Below, one piece after another: positions 43,516 through 51,694 of a DNA stretch of 64,000 nt. The DNA is from Rhizobium vallis. GTDB taxonomy: Bacteria; Pseudomonadota; Alphaproteobacteria; Rhizobiales; Rhizobiaceae. The notes beneath the pieces were generated by a model. The model ran no database searches, was not told the DNA's origin, and saw only the letters and a list, made by a program, of their open reading frames with translations. A program made the translations under genes and the position numbers. The stretch's first letter is position 1; every line of letters begins with the position of its first letter. The stretch lies in contig NZ_ML133692.1 of NCBI RefSeq assembly GCF_003985155.1, positions 1 through 64,000 of the forward strand. Reading direction: 5' to 3'.

Positions 43516-44481
43516 ATGACATCCAAGCTTGACCAACTCCGCGAGATTACCACCGTCGTCGCCGATACCGGCGACATCGAGGCCGTCGCCCGCCTGAAGC
43601 CTGTGGATTGCACGACGAACCCGAGCATCGTGCTCAAGGCTCTCGGCACGCCGATGTTTGCCGACGCTATCAAGGAAGCCGTCGCCTGGGGCAAGAAGCA
43701 GGGCGGCAATCCCGAAGCCGTTTCCTCCGCCGTCGCCGATCGCCTCGCCATCTCGGTCGGCGCAGCACTTGTGAAGCTCGTTCCGGGTCGCGTCTCGACC
43801 GAAGTCGACGCCGACCTTTCCTTCGATACCGAGGCTTCCCTTGCCAAGGCACGCGCGATCATCGCCGCCTATAAGGATCGCGGCATCGGCCAGGACCGCA
43901 TCCTCATCAAGCTCGCGTCCACCTGGGAAGGCATCCGTGCTGCAGAGGTGTTGCAGAAAGAAGGCATCGACTGCAACCTGACGCTTCTCTTCAGCAAGGC
44001 CCAGGCGATCGCCTGCGCCGACGCCAAGGTATTCCTGATCTCGCCCTTCGTCGGCCGTATCCTCGACTGGTACAAGAAGTCGACCGGCAAGGACTTCACT
44101 GCCGAGGAAGATCCGGGCGTCATCTCCGTCCGTGAAATCTACAATTACTACAAGGCGAACGACATCAAGACGATTGTCATGGGCGCTTCCTTCCGCAGCG
44201 CCGGCGAAATCGAAGCCCTTGCCGGCTGCGACCGCCTGACCATCAGCCCGAACCTGCTCGACGAGCTCGCCAAGGATGAAGGCAAGCTGGAGCGCAAGCT
44301 CTCGCCTGATAGTCGCAAGCCGGATCCGAAGGTCTCGGTCGACGAGAAGACCTTCCGCTGGATGATGAACGAAGACGCGATGGCGACGGAAAAGCTCGCC
44401 GAAGGCATCCGCGCCTTCGCCAAGGATCTGGGAACGCTGCGCACCATGGTGCAGAAGGAACTGCAGCTCGCTGCCGCCTGA
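43516..44481 (+). CDS. tal: Transaldolase
   Basis: The 321-residue enzyme matches the TalB-type family (about 317 residues). It has VDCTTNPSIVLKAL near the N-terminus, the Schiff-base lysine in DRILIKLASTWEGIRAAE and LISPFVGRILDWY. It moves a dihydroxyacetone unit between sugar phosphates in the non-oxidative pentose phosphate pathway. The ATG at 43516 has AAGGA upstream, and the in-frame extension is leader sequence. A strong intrinsic terminator follows. Confidence 0.95.
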   Translation: MTSKLDQLREITTVVADTGDIEAVARLKPVDCTTNPSIVLKALGTPMFADAIKEAVAWGKKQGGNPEAVSSAVADRLAISVGAALVKLVPGRVSTEVDADLSFDTEASLAKARAIIAAYKDRGIGQDRILIKLASTWEGIRAAEVLQKEGIDCNLTLLFSKAQAIACADAKVFLISPFVGRILDWYKKSTGKDFTAEEDPGVISVREIYNYYKANDIKTIVMGASFRSAGEIEALAGCDRLTISPNLLDELAKDEGKLERKLSPDSRKPDPKVSVDEKTFRWMMNEDAMATEKLAEGIRAFAKDLGTLRTMVQKELQLAAA

Positions 44482-44502
44482 TAGGGCACGGCATTCAATC
44501 GG

Positions 44503-44537
44503 AGGCGCGGCTGCCGGCTGGCAGGCGCGCCTTTTTC
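44503..44537 (+). terminator. Intrinsic terminator after tal
   Basis: AGGCGCG (44503-44509) pairs with CGCGCCT (44526-44532), with inner CTGCC/GGCAG pairing, followed by a run of T. It lies 21 bp after the transaldolase stop. Confidence 0.85.
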
Positions 44538-44556
44538 GTGCTGTTATCAAGGGCAT

Positions 44557-45243
44557 ATGCTGTCGGAGATCAATATGGCGGATGAGGAACGGGCAAATTC
44601 GCTAGCGGCATTTGCCTACAAGCATGCGAGCTTCATCATCGCCGTTCTTGGCGGAGTGGTGGTCTTTCTGCTTTTGACCTCGCGCGAAGTCAGCGCCGGC
44701 AACATCCTGTTCGGCTGGAATGTCGGCGCCGGCGTTTTTGTCGTGCTCAGTTGGCGCAAGATGTTGCGGGCGACGGTTGAAAGCATCCGCAAACGCTCCG
44801 AGGATCTCGATTTCTCCGACACCGTCCTCCTGGCTCTTTCGATCGGTGCAGCACTTGCCAGCGTCGCCGGCATCGGTATCGAGCTTCATTCGATCAAGGA
44901 GGCAGCACCTGATGTCGCGCTGGCCCGGGCAGGTGCGGCGATTGTGACGATCCTGATCTCCTGGATCTTCCTGCATACGCTCTTCACCATCCACTATGCC
45001 CATTATTTCTACGGCGGGGCGGACGAGGAGGGTGGGCTCAAATTTCCTGACGGAATTGCAGAGCCCGGCTACTGGGATTTTCTCTATTTTTCCTTCACGA
45101 TCGGCGTTGCCGCGCAGACGGCGGATGTTGCGGTCAGTTCGACCAGCATGCGCAAGCTGACGCTGCTGCATGCCGTGCTTTCGTTTCTGTTCAACACGAC
45201 GATCCTGGCGCTGGCGATCAATGTCGGGGCAAGCCTACTTTAG
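44557..45243 (+). CDS. DUF1345-domain membrane protein
   Basis: The 228-residue inner-membrane protein has five hydrophobic segments (first FIIAVLGGVVVFLLLTS) and the conserved acidic-aromatic YWDFLYFSFTIGVAAQTADV seen in DUF1345. The function of the family is unknown. ATGs at 44557 and 44575 (MADEE) are both possible. It starts shortly after the tal terminator, so it needs its own promoter, and it is convergent with the anti-sigma gene. Confidence 0.82.
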   Translation: MLSEINMADEERANSLAAFAYKHASFIIAVLGGVVVFLLLTSREVSAGNILFGWNVGAGVFVVLSWRKMLRATVESIRKRSEDLDFSDTVLLALSIGAALASVAGIGIELHSIKEAAPDVALARAGAAIVTILISWIFLHTLFTIHYAHYFYGGADEEGGLKFPDGIAEPGYWDFLYFSFTIGVAAQTADVAVSSTSMRKLTLLHAVLSFLFNTTILALAINVGASLL

Positions 45244-45263
45244 ATCATCGCAAAGCAGAGCTT

Positions 45264-45298
45264 GATGTCGTCCGGAAACCGCTCACTTTTCGGCATCA
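45264..45298. repeat. Palindromic intergenic repeat between convergent genes
   Basis: The ends GATGTCG and CGGCATC form an imperfect inverted repeat with inner CCGGAAA/TTTTCGG pairing. This sequence type recurs between rhizobial genes. It fills the gap between DUF1345 and the anti-sigma gene and may act as a bidirectional transcript end. Confidence 0.5.
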
Positions 45299-46090
45299 TC
45301 CTTTCGCCGCCGCCCTGAAGAGTGTCTCGAACTCGGCTAGGTCGCTCGGCGCGACATCGGAAATCGCCCAGAATACGAGCCCGCCATCCGACCACTGCTT
45401 CATATTATAACCGTCATGCACCGTCGTCGCCTGTGCGGCCGATGCTGCGGGCCATATGAACAGGTTGATGACATGTCCGTGGCGCCGATAGACGAGGGCG
45501 GCAACGGCGCGGCCGCCGATATAGTCGACACGCCCGCCGACCAGCGGAAAGCCGTCCTTGGCGAGATCGCTCACCGGCGGGGAAAAATCGATCTTGCCGT
45601 TGAACCAGGGTTTTACCGTATGCTGATCGGAGGTCAGCACGTCGGTGAGATGGTCCGCCATCATCGACCTGACATGGCTTGCCATGATCTGGTCCTGTAA
45701 AAGCAGGATCTGCGACGGTGCGTTGATGAACAGGAAGGCGCCTGCTGCCAGAACCGCGAGCGAAGGCACGAAGCTCCACTGCCTTATGAAATCCAGGGCG
45801 CGGCGCCATACAGGCGCCTGGCGCGAGAGGCTGGATGCCGTCGCCGCCTGTTCGAAAGACAGCATCGACAGGACTTGTGAACGCAGCGCCTCCGGCGGTC
45901 GCCACTTGACGCCATCCTGATCGATGATTCCCCTCACGGCACGGACCCCTTCCATCTCAGTCCTGCAATTCGCGCAGGTGGCAAGATGATCCTCGAATTG
46001 CGCCGCATGGACGGAATCGAGTTCACCATCGACAAAGCCGTGCAGCATGATGCGCCATTCGGGGCAGCCTTTCTGTTGAGCCTCACTCAT
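45296..46090 (-). CDS. Zinc-type transmembrane anti-sigma factor
   Basis: The 264-residue protein has an N-terminal anti-sigma domain with H35-x3-C39-x2-C42 in DHLATCANC, the zinc-binding ZAS motif. A single membrane segment, FVPSLAVLAAGAFLFINA, lies at about residues 106-123, followed by a periplasmic domain of about 140 residues. It would hold the neighbouring ECF sigma factor at the membrane and release it on an envelope or redox signal. The start overlaps the sigma stop in ATGA, indicating coupled translation. Confidence 0.9.
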   Translation of the reverse strand: MSEAQQKGCPEWRIMLHGFVDGELDSVHAAQFEDHLATCANCRTEMEGVRAVRGIIDQDGVKWRPPEALRSQVLSMLSFEQAATASSLSRQAPVWRRALDFIRQWSFVPSLAVLAAGAFLFINAPSQILLLQDQIMASHVRSMMADHLTDVLTSDQHTVKPWFNGKIDFSPPVSDLAKDGFPLVGGRVDYIGGRAVAALVYRRHGHVINLFIWPAASAAQATTVHDGYNMKQWSDGGLVFWAISDVAPSDLAEFETLFRAAAKG

Positions 46091-46839
46091 CCCGCCGTCT
46101 CGCCTTTGCTGCATGCATCCCAGGCTTCGCCAAATTCGCGCCGCGCCCTGGCAAGCCGGGACATGACGGTGCCGATCGGCGCATCGATGATCTCGGCGAT
46201 CTGCCGATAGGAAAGATCCTCAAGTTCACGCAGGACGAGGATTTCCCGCATCGCCTCCGGAAGCTGGCTGATAACAGAGCGCACGCGCTGCTGCTCGCTT
46301 CGCCGGATCGTCGCCGTCTCCGGCGAATCCTCCTCCGAGGCGATCTGATACTCTTCTCCTTCGTCGAGGTCGGCATCGCCGTCATTGTCGAGATGCCGCT
46401 CGAAGCGCGCTTTGCGGCGATCCTGCTGGCGCCAGGCATGGCAGCAGTTCCTGACGATGGCAAAGAGCCAAGCGCGGGGGTCGCCACCACGATAGGTTTC
46501 GAAATTGCGGTAGGCGCGCAGGAACGCTTCCTGGACGATGTCTTGCGCGGCGTCCGCGTCGCGGCTGAGGAACCGGGCAAAGTTATAGGCGGCGTCGAGA
46601 TGCGGAACGATCATGTGCTGAAAGCGCTGCATGAACTCGTGCTGCGCGGTCGCATCGGCTGCAGGAGCGACCCGATCGCTGTTTGTTTTTTCCGAGACCA
46701 TGAGGTGGAACAGCCGTGCCGCGCTGCCGAGAAGCACGGTTAGAAGCGAGGGTCGATTGCGAACCTGCGACCTCAACCGCGCCGGCAACAACCAGTCGTT
46801 CGATCCGACGGGATAGGCGATCTGAGCGTTTGTCATCAT
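46087..46839 (-). CDS. ECF-family RNA polymerase sigma factor
   Basis: The 250-residue protein has sigma region 2 (YNFARFLSRDADAAQDIVQE and FLRAYRNFETYRGG) and region 4 (LPEAMREILVLRELEDLSYR, then QIAEIIDAPIGTVMSRLARAR). Regions 3 and 1.1 are absent, as in ECF factors. About 65 residues precede region 2, unusually long. A start at M47 (46701) would give a typical length but lacks a ribosome site, while GGGAGG sits right at the first ATGs. Divergent GGAATAA-type motifs suggest it drives itself and the facing operon. Confidence 0.9.
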   Translation of the reverse strand: MMTNAQIAYPVGSNDWLLPARLRSQVRNRPSLLTVLLGSAARLFHLMVSEKTNSDRVAPAADATAQHEFMQRFQHMIVPHLDAAYNFARFLSRDADAAQDIVQEAFLRAYRNFETYRGGDPRAWLFAIVRNCCHAWRQQDRRKARFERHLDNDGDADLDEGEEYQIASEEDSPETATIRRSEQQRVRSVISQLPEAMREILVLRELEDLSYRQIAEIIDAPIGTVMSRLARARREFGEAWDACSKGETAG

Positions 46840-46908
46840 CCTCCCTGCCTCAACAGCAGCCGAATTTAGGCGTGAGACCCGCAGTCGTGCAATGCGGTCC
46901 CTTGCCCT

Positions 46909-46937
46909 CTAGACCGGTCTGCAGGCGGTTTTATTCC
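46909..46937 (-). promoter_or_regulatory. Candidate ECF promoter of the sigma operon
   Basis: On the minus strand GGAATAA (46937-46931) is followed after exactly 15 bp by GGTCTAG (46915-46909). The same layout occurs in the opposite direction before the metallo-hydrolase gene. The sigma ATG is about 70 bp downstream. This arrangement is typical of ECF autoregulation. Confidence 0.7.
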
Positions 46938-47037
46938 ATATCGACGCCAATTTCTTTGCACGCAGCGGGACATTGGCCGCATGCAAAGGAAATGATGAAG
47001 CATTTTCAATTACTTGATGGAAAAGTGTCTGGGATCA

Positions 47038-47066
47038 GGAATAAGCGCTCTCCGCCGGCGATCTAG
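47038..47066 (+). promoter_or_regulatory. Candidate ECF promoter of the metallo-hydrolase operon
   Basis: GGAATAA (47038-47044), a 15-bp spacer and GATCTAG (47060-47066) match the motif before the sigma gene in both boxes and spacing. The ATG of the exported metallo-hydrolase lies 73 bp downstream of the -10-like box. Confidence 0.7.
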
Positions 47067-47139
47067 TTGGTCAGCGAGGACATCTGAGCAATCGCAGTCT
47101 TCGCCACCGGAAATGCCATCAACAAGAGGAGGCATATTC

Positions 47140-48114
47140 ATGTTTACCATGTCACGTCGCGCCGTGCTGGGCTCGGCTGCCGCAGCGGCTGCATTCGGCC
47201 TGTCGTCGAAGCTCGAATTTGTCATGCCGGCGCTCGCCGCAACGCCGCTGGAGCCGATGGTCGGCTTCTACAAATACAAGGTCGGGGATGTCGAGGTCAC
47301 GGCGATCTACGACGGCATCTGGAAAAAGCCGCATGACCCGACCTTCATCAAGAACGCGTCGATCGAAGACACGAAGGAGGCGCTTTCCAAGGCGGGATTG
47401 ACGACCGAATTCATGCCGATCCCACTGACGGTCGTCGTCCTGAAGCTCGGCGACCGCTTGATCATGATGGATGCCGGCTCGGGCGTCGGTCAGTGGCAGG
47501 CGAATGCCACGCACCTGCCGGCGAACATGGCAGCCGCCGGCATCGACTACAAGAAGATCGACACGATCATGCTCTCGCATTTCCACCCGGACCATATCTG
47601 GGGACTAATGGAAAAGGGAACGAATGATCCTGTCTTCCCGAACGCCGAACTCATCGTCAACGCTGTCGAATATAACTGGTGGACGGAGCCCGGCCGGGTC
47701 GAGAAGCTTGCGGAAGGTCGTAAGCCGGCCGGCAAGCGCATCGCCGACGTCTTCCCGAACTGGAAGAACTGGAAACTGGTGGACGACGGGGCCGAGGTTG
47801 CACCGGGGGTGCGGCTTCTGGCGGCGCCCGGCCACACGCCGGGTCATTCCACCTATCTGGTGACGTCAGGCAGCAAGCAGCTGCTCGTCTCGGCCGACAT
47901 CATGTATGTGCCGGCCCTGCTCGCGCCGCATCCAGAATGGCAGGGCAGCTACGACCAGGATGGGCCGATGGCGATCGACACACGCCGCCGTCTCATCGAC
48001 CGCATCATTGCCGACAATATCGCCATTTGCGGTTCGCATTTCCCCTTCCCCGGCTCAGGCACCTTCGTCAAGGACGGAAGCGCCTATGGCTTCACACCGA
48101 CAATCCAGGCCTGA
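47140..48114 (+). CDS. Tat-exported metallo-beta-lactamase-fold hydrolase
   Basis: The 324-residue protein begins with a twin-arginine signal (SRRAVLGSAAAAAAFGL) and is probably exported folded to the periplasm. The metal motif H147-x-H149-x-D151-H152 is intact (SHFHPDHIWGL), with further histidines in GHTPGHSTY (H232, H236) and GSHFPFPG (H300). These fit a two-metal MBL hydrolase of the lactonase/glyoxalase-like branch. Substrate is unknown. GAGGAGG lies 7 nt before the ATG. It heads an operon with a TPR protein and a DoxX protein. Confidence 0.88.
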   Translation: MFTMSRRAVLGSAAAAAAFGLSSKLEFVMPALAATPLEPMVGFYKYKVGDVEVTAIYDGIWKKPHDPTFIKNASIEDTKEALSKAGLTTEFMPIPLTVVVLKLGDRLIMMDAGSGVGQWQANATHLPANMAAAGIDYKKIDTIMLSHFHPDHIWGLMEKGTNDPVFPNAELIVNAVEYNWWTEPGRVEKLAEGRKPAGKRIADVFPNWKNWKLVDDGAEVAPGVRLLAAPGHTPGHSTYLVTSGSKQLLVSADIMYVPALLAPHPEWQGSYDQDGPMAIDTRRRLIDRIIADNIAICGSHFPFPGSGTFVKDGSAYGFTPTIQA

Positions 48115-48134
48115 AAGGCCGAAAGGAGATCGTC

Positions 48135-48596
48135 ATGAAATATGCAATTCTCGGATTCATCTGGCTTTGCGCCATATCCGCCGGCTTTTCCGCGGTGACG
48201 GCGCTTCCGGCCTTTGCCGTCGACAATATGCAATCGACAGACGCTCCCGACTTGACGTCGGTGCGCGCCAAGATCGATGCCAAGGACTATGCCGGCGCCC
48301 TGTCGGAGCTTCGCGGCCTTGCCGAGGACAATCAGCAGGCGGACGTCTATAATCTGATGGGATATACGCTGCGCAAGACCGGCGACTACAGGACCTCACT
48401 GACCTACTATACCAAGGCCCTGGAACTTCGGCCCGATCACAAGGCAGCGCGCGAATATCTCGGCGAACTCTATGTCGAAACAGGCGAGACCGCGAAGGCC
48501 GAGGAGCAGGTGGCATCGCTGAAACAACTATGCCCTGATGGTTGCGAGGAACTGGAAGACCTGCAAAAGGCCATCGCCGCCAAGGCCGGCAATTGA
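48135..48596 (+). CDS. Exported TPR-repeat protein
   Basis: The 153-residue protein has a signal peptide (MKYAILGFIWLCAISAGFSA, cleavage near PAFA-VDN). Two or three tetratricopeptide repeats follow, including VYNLMGYTLRKTGDYRTSLT and KAAREYLGELYVETGETAKA. TPR proteins act as binding scaffolds. Two cysteines near the C-terminus (CPDGCEE) are the only ones in the mature protein and could form a redox or metal pair. It is 20 bp after the MBL gene with GAAAGGAG upstream, so the products probably work together in the periplasm. Confidence 0.84.
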   Translation: MKYAILGFIWLCAISAGFSAVTALPAFAVDNMQSTDAPDLTSVRAKIDAKDYAGALSELRGLAEDNQQADVYNLMGYTLRKTGDYRTSLTYYTKALELRPDHKAAREYLGELYVETGETAKAEEQVASLKQLCPDGCEELEDLQKAIAAKAGN

Positions 48597-48612
48597 CGTG
48601 CATATGAACATA

Positions 48613-48639
48613 AGAGCAGGCGGCAGAACCGCCTGCTCT
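48613..48639 (+). other. Perfect intercistronic hairpin before doxX
   Basis: AGAGCAGGCGG pairs exactly with CCGCCTGCTCT around CAGAA (11-bp stem). No T-run follows, and the doxX ribosome site comes 9 bp later. It probably sets message stability or translation of the downstream gene. Confidence 0.6.
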
Positions 48640-48658
48640 CTGCAAACCGGAGGATATG

Positions 48659-49102
48659 ATGGAAAATGCCCCAAGCCGGCTGCGACTGGCCGATCTCATT
48701 CTTCTCCTCGGCAGGCTTCTGCTATCGCTGATCTTCCTGCATGAAGGTTCGACGCTTGCGTCCAATATCGCCGCGACCATCGACACGTTCGCAACGCTCG
48801 GCCTGTCGGCGCCGGTGGCACTTGCGGTCATCGCCCTTCAGATCGGCGCTGGCCTTTCCATTGCCGCTGGTTTCCTCAGCCGGTTTGGCGCACTGGCATT
48901 GGCGCTTTTCTGCCTGGCGACCGCCTCGCTCTTCCATACGAATTTTGCGAGCCAGAACGAGCTGCTGCATTTCGAAAAGGATCTGGCGATTGCCGGCGGC
49001 ATGTTCGTCCTGGCAGCCTCCGGCGCGGGATCGATCTCGATCGACAATTTGCTGAAACGGCGGGTGAGCGGCATGCCCGCCTGGCTGAGGGCAGTGTTGT
49101 AG
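48659..49102 (+). CDS. DoxX-family membrane protein of the ECF module
   Basis: The 147-residue protein has four hydrophobic segments (LADLILLLGRLLLSLIFL, then VALAVIALQIGAGLSIAAGF and two more) in the DoxX pattern. Of two adjacent ATGs the second has the better 5-nt spacing from GGAGG. DoxX relatives take part in thiol, sulfur or quinone redox chemistry, but most are unassigned. It is the third gene of the operon opposite the ECF sigma factor, so a response to envelope thiol or oxidative stress is a plausible but unproven role. Confidence 0.84.
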   Translation: MENAPSRLRLADLILLLGRLLLSLIFLHEGSTLASNIAATIDTFATLGLSAPVALAVIALQIGAGLSIAAGFLSRFGALALALFCLATASLFHTNFASQNELLHFEKDLAIAGGMFVLAASGAGSISIDNLLKRRVSGMPAWLRAVL

Positions 49103-49250
49103 CCTATTGCATCGTGCGTCGCCGGTAGCCGGAATGCTGATAGACGACGGGACCTTCGTCTTTGGTCAGGGCGAGCTCAAACGTCCGCCCCTCCATCGCC
49201 TCCGCCGCTTCAGGCGGAAGGGCCTGAACGTGCCGCGCGTCTGCAACCGC

Positions 49251-49424
49251 TCACAAGACTGCCTGGCCGGCCAGCAAGGCGAGGACGAGGAAGATCAGGA
49301 AGATCACCAGCGCGATGCCGAAGAGAACGCGTGCGATTGTCGCGGTGGCTGCGGAGACGCCGGAGAAGCCGAAGAAGCCGGCGATGATCGAAATCACGAA
49401 AAATATCAGGGCCCATTTCAGCAT
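49251..49424 (-). CDS. DUF1328 (YtjA-like) small membrane protein
   Basis: The 57-residue protein consists of two hydrophobic helices (MLKWALIFFVISIIAGFFGF and ARVLFGIALVIFLIFLVLAL). This matches DUF1328 in size and sequence pattern. Its function is unknown. AAAGGAGG lies just before the ATG at 49424, so the longer frame is not used. It is divergent from the TerC-family gene, with 126 bp between starts. Confidence 0.85.
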   Translation of the reverse strand: MLKWALIFFVISIIAGFFGFSGVSAATATIARVLFGIALVIFLIFLVLALLAGQAVL

Positions 49425-49550
49425 GGCGTCCTCCTTTGCGTCTGCAGGGGAAGACGCTGCAGCCGGCAAATTGTTCCGGGTCTTTTCAAAGCCGGTACGA
49501 TCTGTTTCAACGAGCTATCGGTTTGCCCCATCGATGAAAGCTCCATCAGC

Positions 49551-50174
49551 ATGTCAGCTTTTCCGGATCAGCATACGATTTCCGCCTATTTCGAAGTGAT
49601 CGTGATCAATCTCCTGCTGTCGGGAGACAATGTCATCATCATCAGTATGGCAGCGGCCGGCCTCGTCAGCGAGCTGCGCGGCAAGGCCATCGCCGTCGGG
49701 ATCGCGGCGGCAGCGGTCATCCGCATCGTCTTCGCCGTCATTGCCGCCAGGCTTCTTGCCGTCACCGGCATCGCGCTTGCCGGTGGCCTCATGCTGCTCT
49801 GGATCTCATGGACGATGGGCCGCGAGCTGCTCTCGACGGCGGCGGCCGAAGTGCATTCCGGCGTTGCGGGATCGCATATCAAGCCGAAGCTCTTCCGGCA
49901 GGCGATCGGCCAGATCATCTTCGCCGACGTCTCGATGTCGTTGGACAATGTTCTCGCCGTTGCCGGCGCCGCGAAGGAGGATATGAACGCGCTGATCTTC
50001 GGCCTCATCCTCTCGGTGCTGCTGATGGGCGTCGCCTCGAACGTCGTCGCCAAGCTGCTCAACCGTTTCAGGTGGATCGGCTGGTTCGGCCTTGCGATCA
50101 TCGTCTATGTCGCGCTCGACATGATCTGGAGCGGCGGCGGGCAATTGCTGGCGCTTTATGGCCGCGTGGCCTGA
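49551..50174 (+). CDS. TerC-family membrane protein (YjbE-like)
   Basis: The 207-residue protein has about six hydrophobic helices and two copies of the acidic TerC motif, LSGDNVIIIS near residue 25 and MSLDNVLAVAG near residue 128. TerC relatives move or chelate metals such as manganese at the membrane, and some are tied to tellurite resistance. The shorter YjbE branch fits the length. The ATG at 49551 is used and upstream in-frame codons are disregarded. It converges on the aldehyde dehydrogenase gene. Confidence 0.86.
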   Translation: MSAFPDQHTISAYFEVIVINLLLSGDNVIIISMAAAGLVSELRGKAIAVGIAAAAVIRIVFAVIAARLLAVTGIALAGGLMLLWISWTMGRELLSTAAAEVHSGVAGSHIKPKLFRQAIGQIIFADVSMSLDNVLAVAGAAKEDMNALIFGLILSVLLMGVASNVVAKLLNRFRWIGWFGLAIIVYVALDMIWSGGGQLLALYGRVA

Positions 50175-50253
50175 TATCTCCCCGGCAAACCGGGGAGATC
50201 GATATCCGAACATTCAAAGCGAGCCTGGTGCTCCTAGGCCCTTGCCTCGCCGA

Positions 50254-51681
50254 TCAGCCGTGATTGATCATCACGTGGCGTACGGCGGTATAGTCCTCCA
50301 GCGCATAGGCCGACAGATCCTTGCCGTAGCCCGATTGTTTGAGACCGCCATGCGGCATCTCGTTGGCCAGCATGAAATGCGTGTTGATCCAGGTGCAGCC
50401 ATATTGAAGGCGGGCGGCGGTCTTCATGCCGCGGCCGATATCCGTGGTCCAGACGGAGGAGGCCAAGCCGTAATCGCTGTCATTTGCCCAGGCGATGGCG
50501 TCATCGGCTTGGGAAAAGCGGGTGACAGACACGACCGGTCCGAAGACCTCGCGGCGGACGATCTCGTCGTCCTGCAGGGCGCCAGCAATGACGGTCGGGG
50601 TGAAGAAGAAGCCCCTGTCGCCGGAGACCTTGCCGCCGGTGGTGATCTCCATGTGCTTGTGCTCGGAAGCGCGGGCGACGAAGCTTTCGACACGATCGCG
50701 CTGGCGCCTGGAGATCAGCGGCCCGATCTCGTTTTCGGTATCGTCGGTCTGGTTGAAGCGGATGCTCGAGACCGCCGAGGAGAGGTCGGCGACGAAATTG
50801 TCGTAGACCTTGGCATCGGCATAGATGCGGCAGGCGGCGGTGCAGTCCTGGCCGGCATTGTAATAGCCGAAGGTGCGGATGCCTGACACGACTGCGTCGA
50901 TATCGGCATCGTCAAAGACGATAACCGGAGCCTTGCCGCCGAGTTCGAGATGGGTGCGCTTGACCGTCTTGGCGGCGGCCTGCAGCACCTTTTTGCCGGT
51001 GGCGATATCGCCGGTGATCGAGATCATGTTGATCTTGGCATTGTTGATCAGCGCATTGCCGACGCTTTCGCCACGGCCGAGGATGACGTTGACGACGCCT
51101 TCTGGAAGGATATCCGAGAGCAGTTTTGCCATCTTCAACGCCGTCAGCGGCGTCTGTTCGGAAGGCTTGAAGACGACGGTGTTGCCGCCGGCGATCGCCG
51201 GCGCCAGCTTCCAAGCCATCATCATCAGCGGATAGTTCCAGGGCGCAATCGAGCCGACGATGCCGATCGGATCGCGGCGGATCATCGAGGTATGGCCGGG
51301 GAGATATTCGCCGGCGGCTGGTCCGTGCAGGTTGCGCACGGCACCAGCGAAGAAGCGATAACAATCGACGATCGCCGGGATTTCGTCGTTCAGCACCGAA
51401 TTGATCGGTTTGCCGCAATTCAAAGCTTCCAGCGTGGCGAAGCCGACGGCGTCTTTCTCAATGGCGTCGGCGATCTTCAGCAGGTAACCGGAACGCTCGC
51501 CGGGCGTCGTTTGCGACCAGCTTGCGAAGGCTTTTTCCGCGGCGTCGACGGCGGCGTCGACCTGGGAAAGCGAAGCTTCGGCAAGATCCAGCACCGTCTC
51601 GCCCGTCTTCGGGTTCAAGATGTGCTCTTCCGTCTCCGTGCCTTTCACGAAGCGGGAACCAATCAGCATTTGGGTATCCAT
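50254..51681 (-). CDS. Gamma-aminobutyraldehyde dehydrogenase-like ALDH
   Basis: The 475-residue aldehyde dehydrogenase has the catalytic Cys in NAGQDCTAACRIY, the general-base Glu in HLELGGKAP and the cofactor-site SITGDIATGKKVL. It resembles PatD/Prr, which oxidises 4-aminobutanal to GABA in putrescine breakdown. It is the last gene of a polyamine-type ABC operon, 13 bp after the permease gene, which supports this. The start at 51681 follows AGGGAGAAC. A putrescine transaminase gene is not in this window. Confidence 0.88.
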   Translation of the reverse strand: MDTQMLIGSRFVKGTETEEHILNPKTGETVLDLAEASLSQVDAAVDAAEKAFASWSQTTPGERSGYLLKIADAIEKDAVGFATLEALNCGKPINSVLNDEIPAIVDCYRFFAGAVRNLHGPAAGEYLPGHTSMIRRDPIGIVGSIAPWNYPLMMMAWKLAPAIAGGNTVVFKPSEQTPLTALKMAKLLSDILPEGVVNVILGRGESVGNALINNAKINMISITGDIATGKKVLQAAAKTVKRTHLELGGKAPVIVFDDADIDAVVSGIRTFGYYNAGQDCTAACRIYADAKVYDNFVADLSSAVSSIRFNQTDDTENEIGPLISRRQRDRVESFVARASEHKHMEITTGGKVSGDRGFFFTPTVIAGALQDDEIVRREVFGPVVSVTRFSQADDAIAWANDSDYGLASSVWTTDIGRGMKTAARLQYGCTWINTHFMLANEMPHGGLKQSGYGKDLSAYALEDYTAVRHVMINHG

Positions 51682-51694
51682 GATGTTCTCCCTG

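Larger units (their letters stand above)
46840..47139. other. 300-bp divergent region of the ECF module
   Basis: No gene is seen. It holds two divergent GGAATAA-N15-GRTCTAG motifs, and between them a 7-bp inverted pair, CTTTGCA (46954-46960) and TGCAAAG (46982-46988), that could bind an additional regulator. The region between the motifs is notably less GC-rich than the flanks. Confidence 0.6.

Noticed and set aside
47014..47139. Upstream start for the metallo-hydrolase at 47014
   Set aside because: It would place 42 residues before the twin-arginine signal and would overlap the ECF promoter; GAGGAGG marks 47140.
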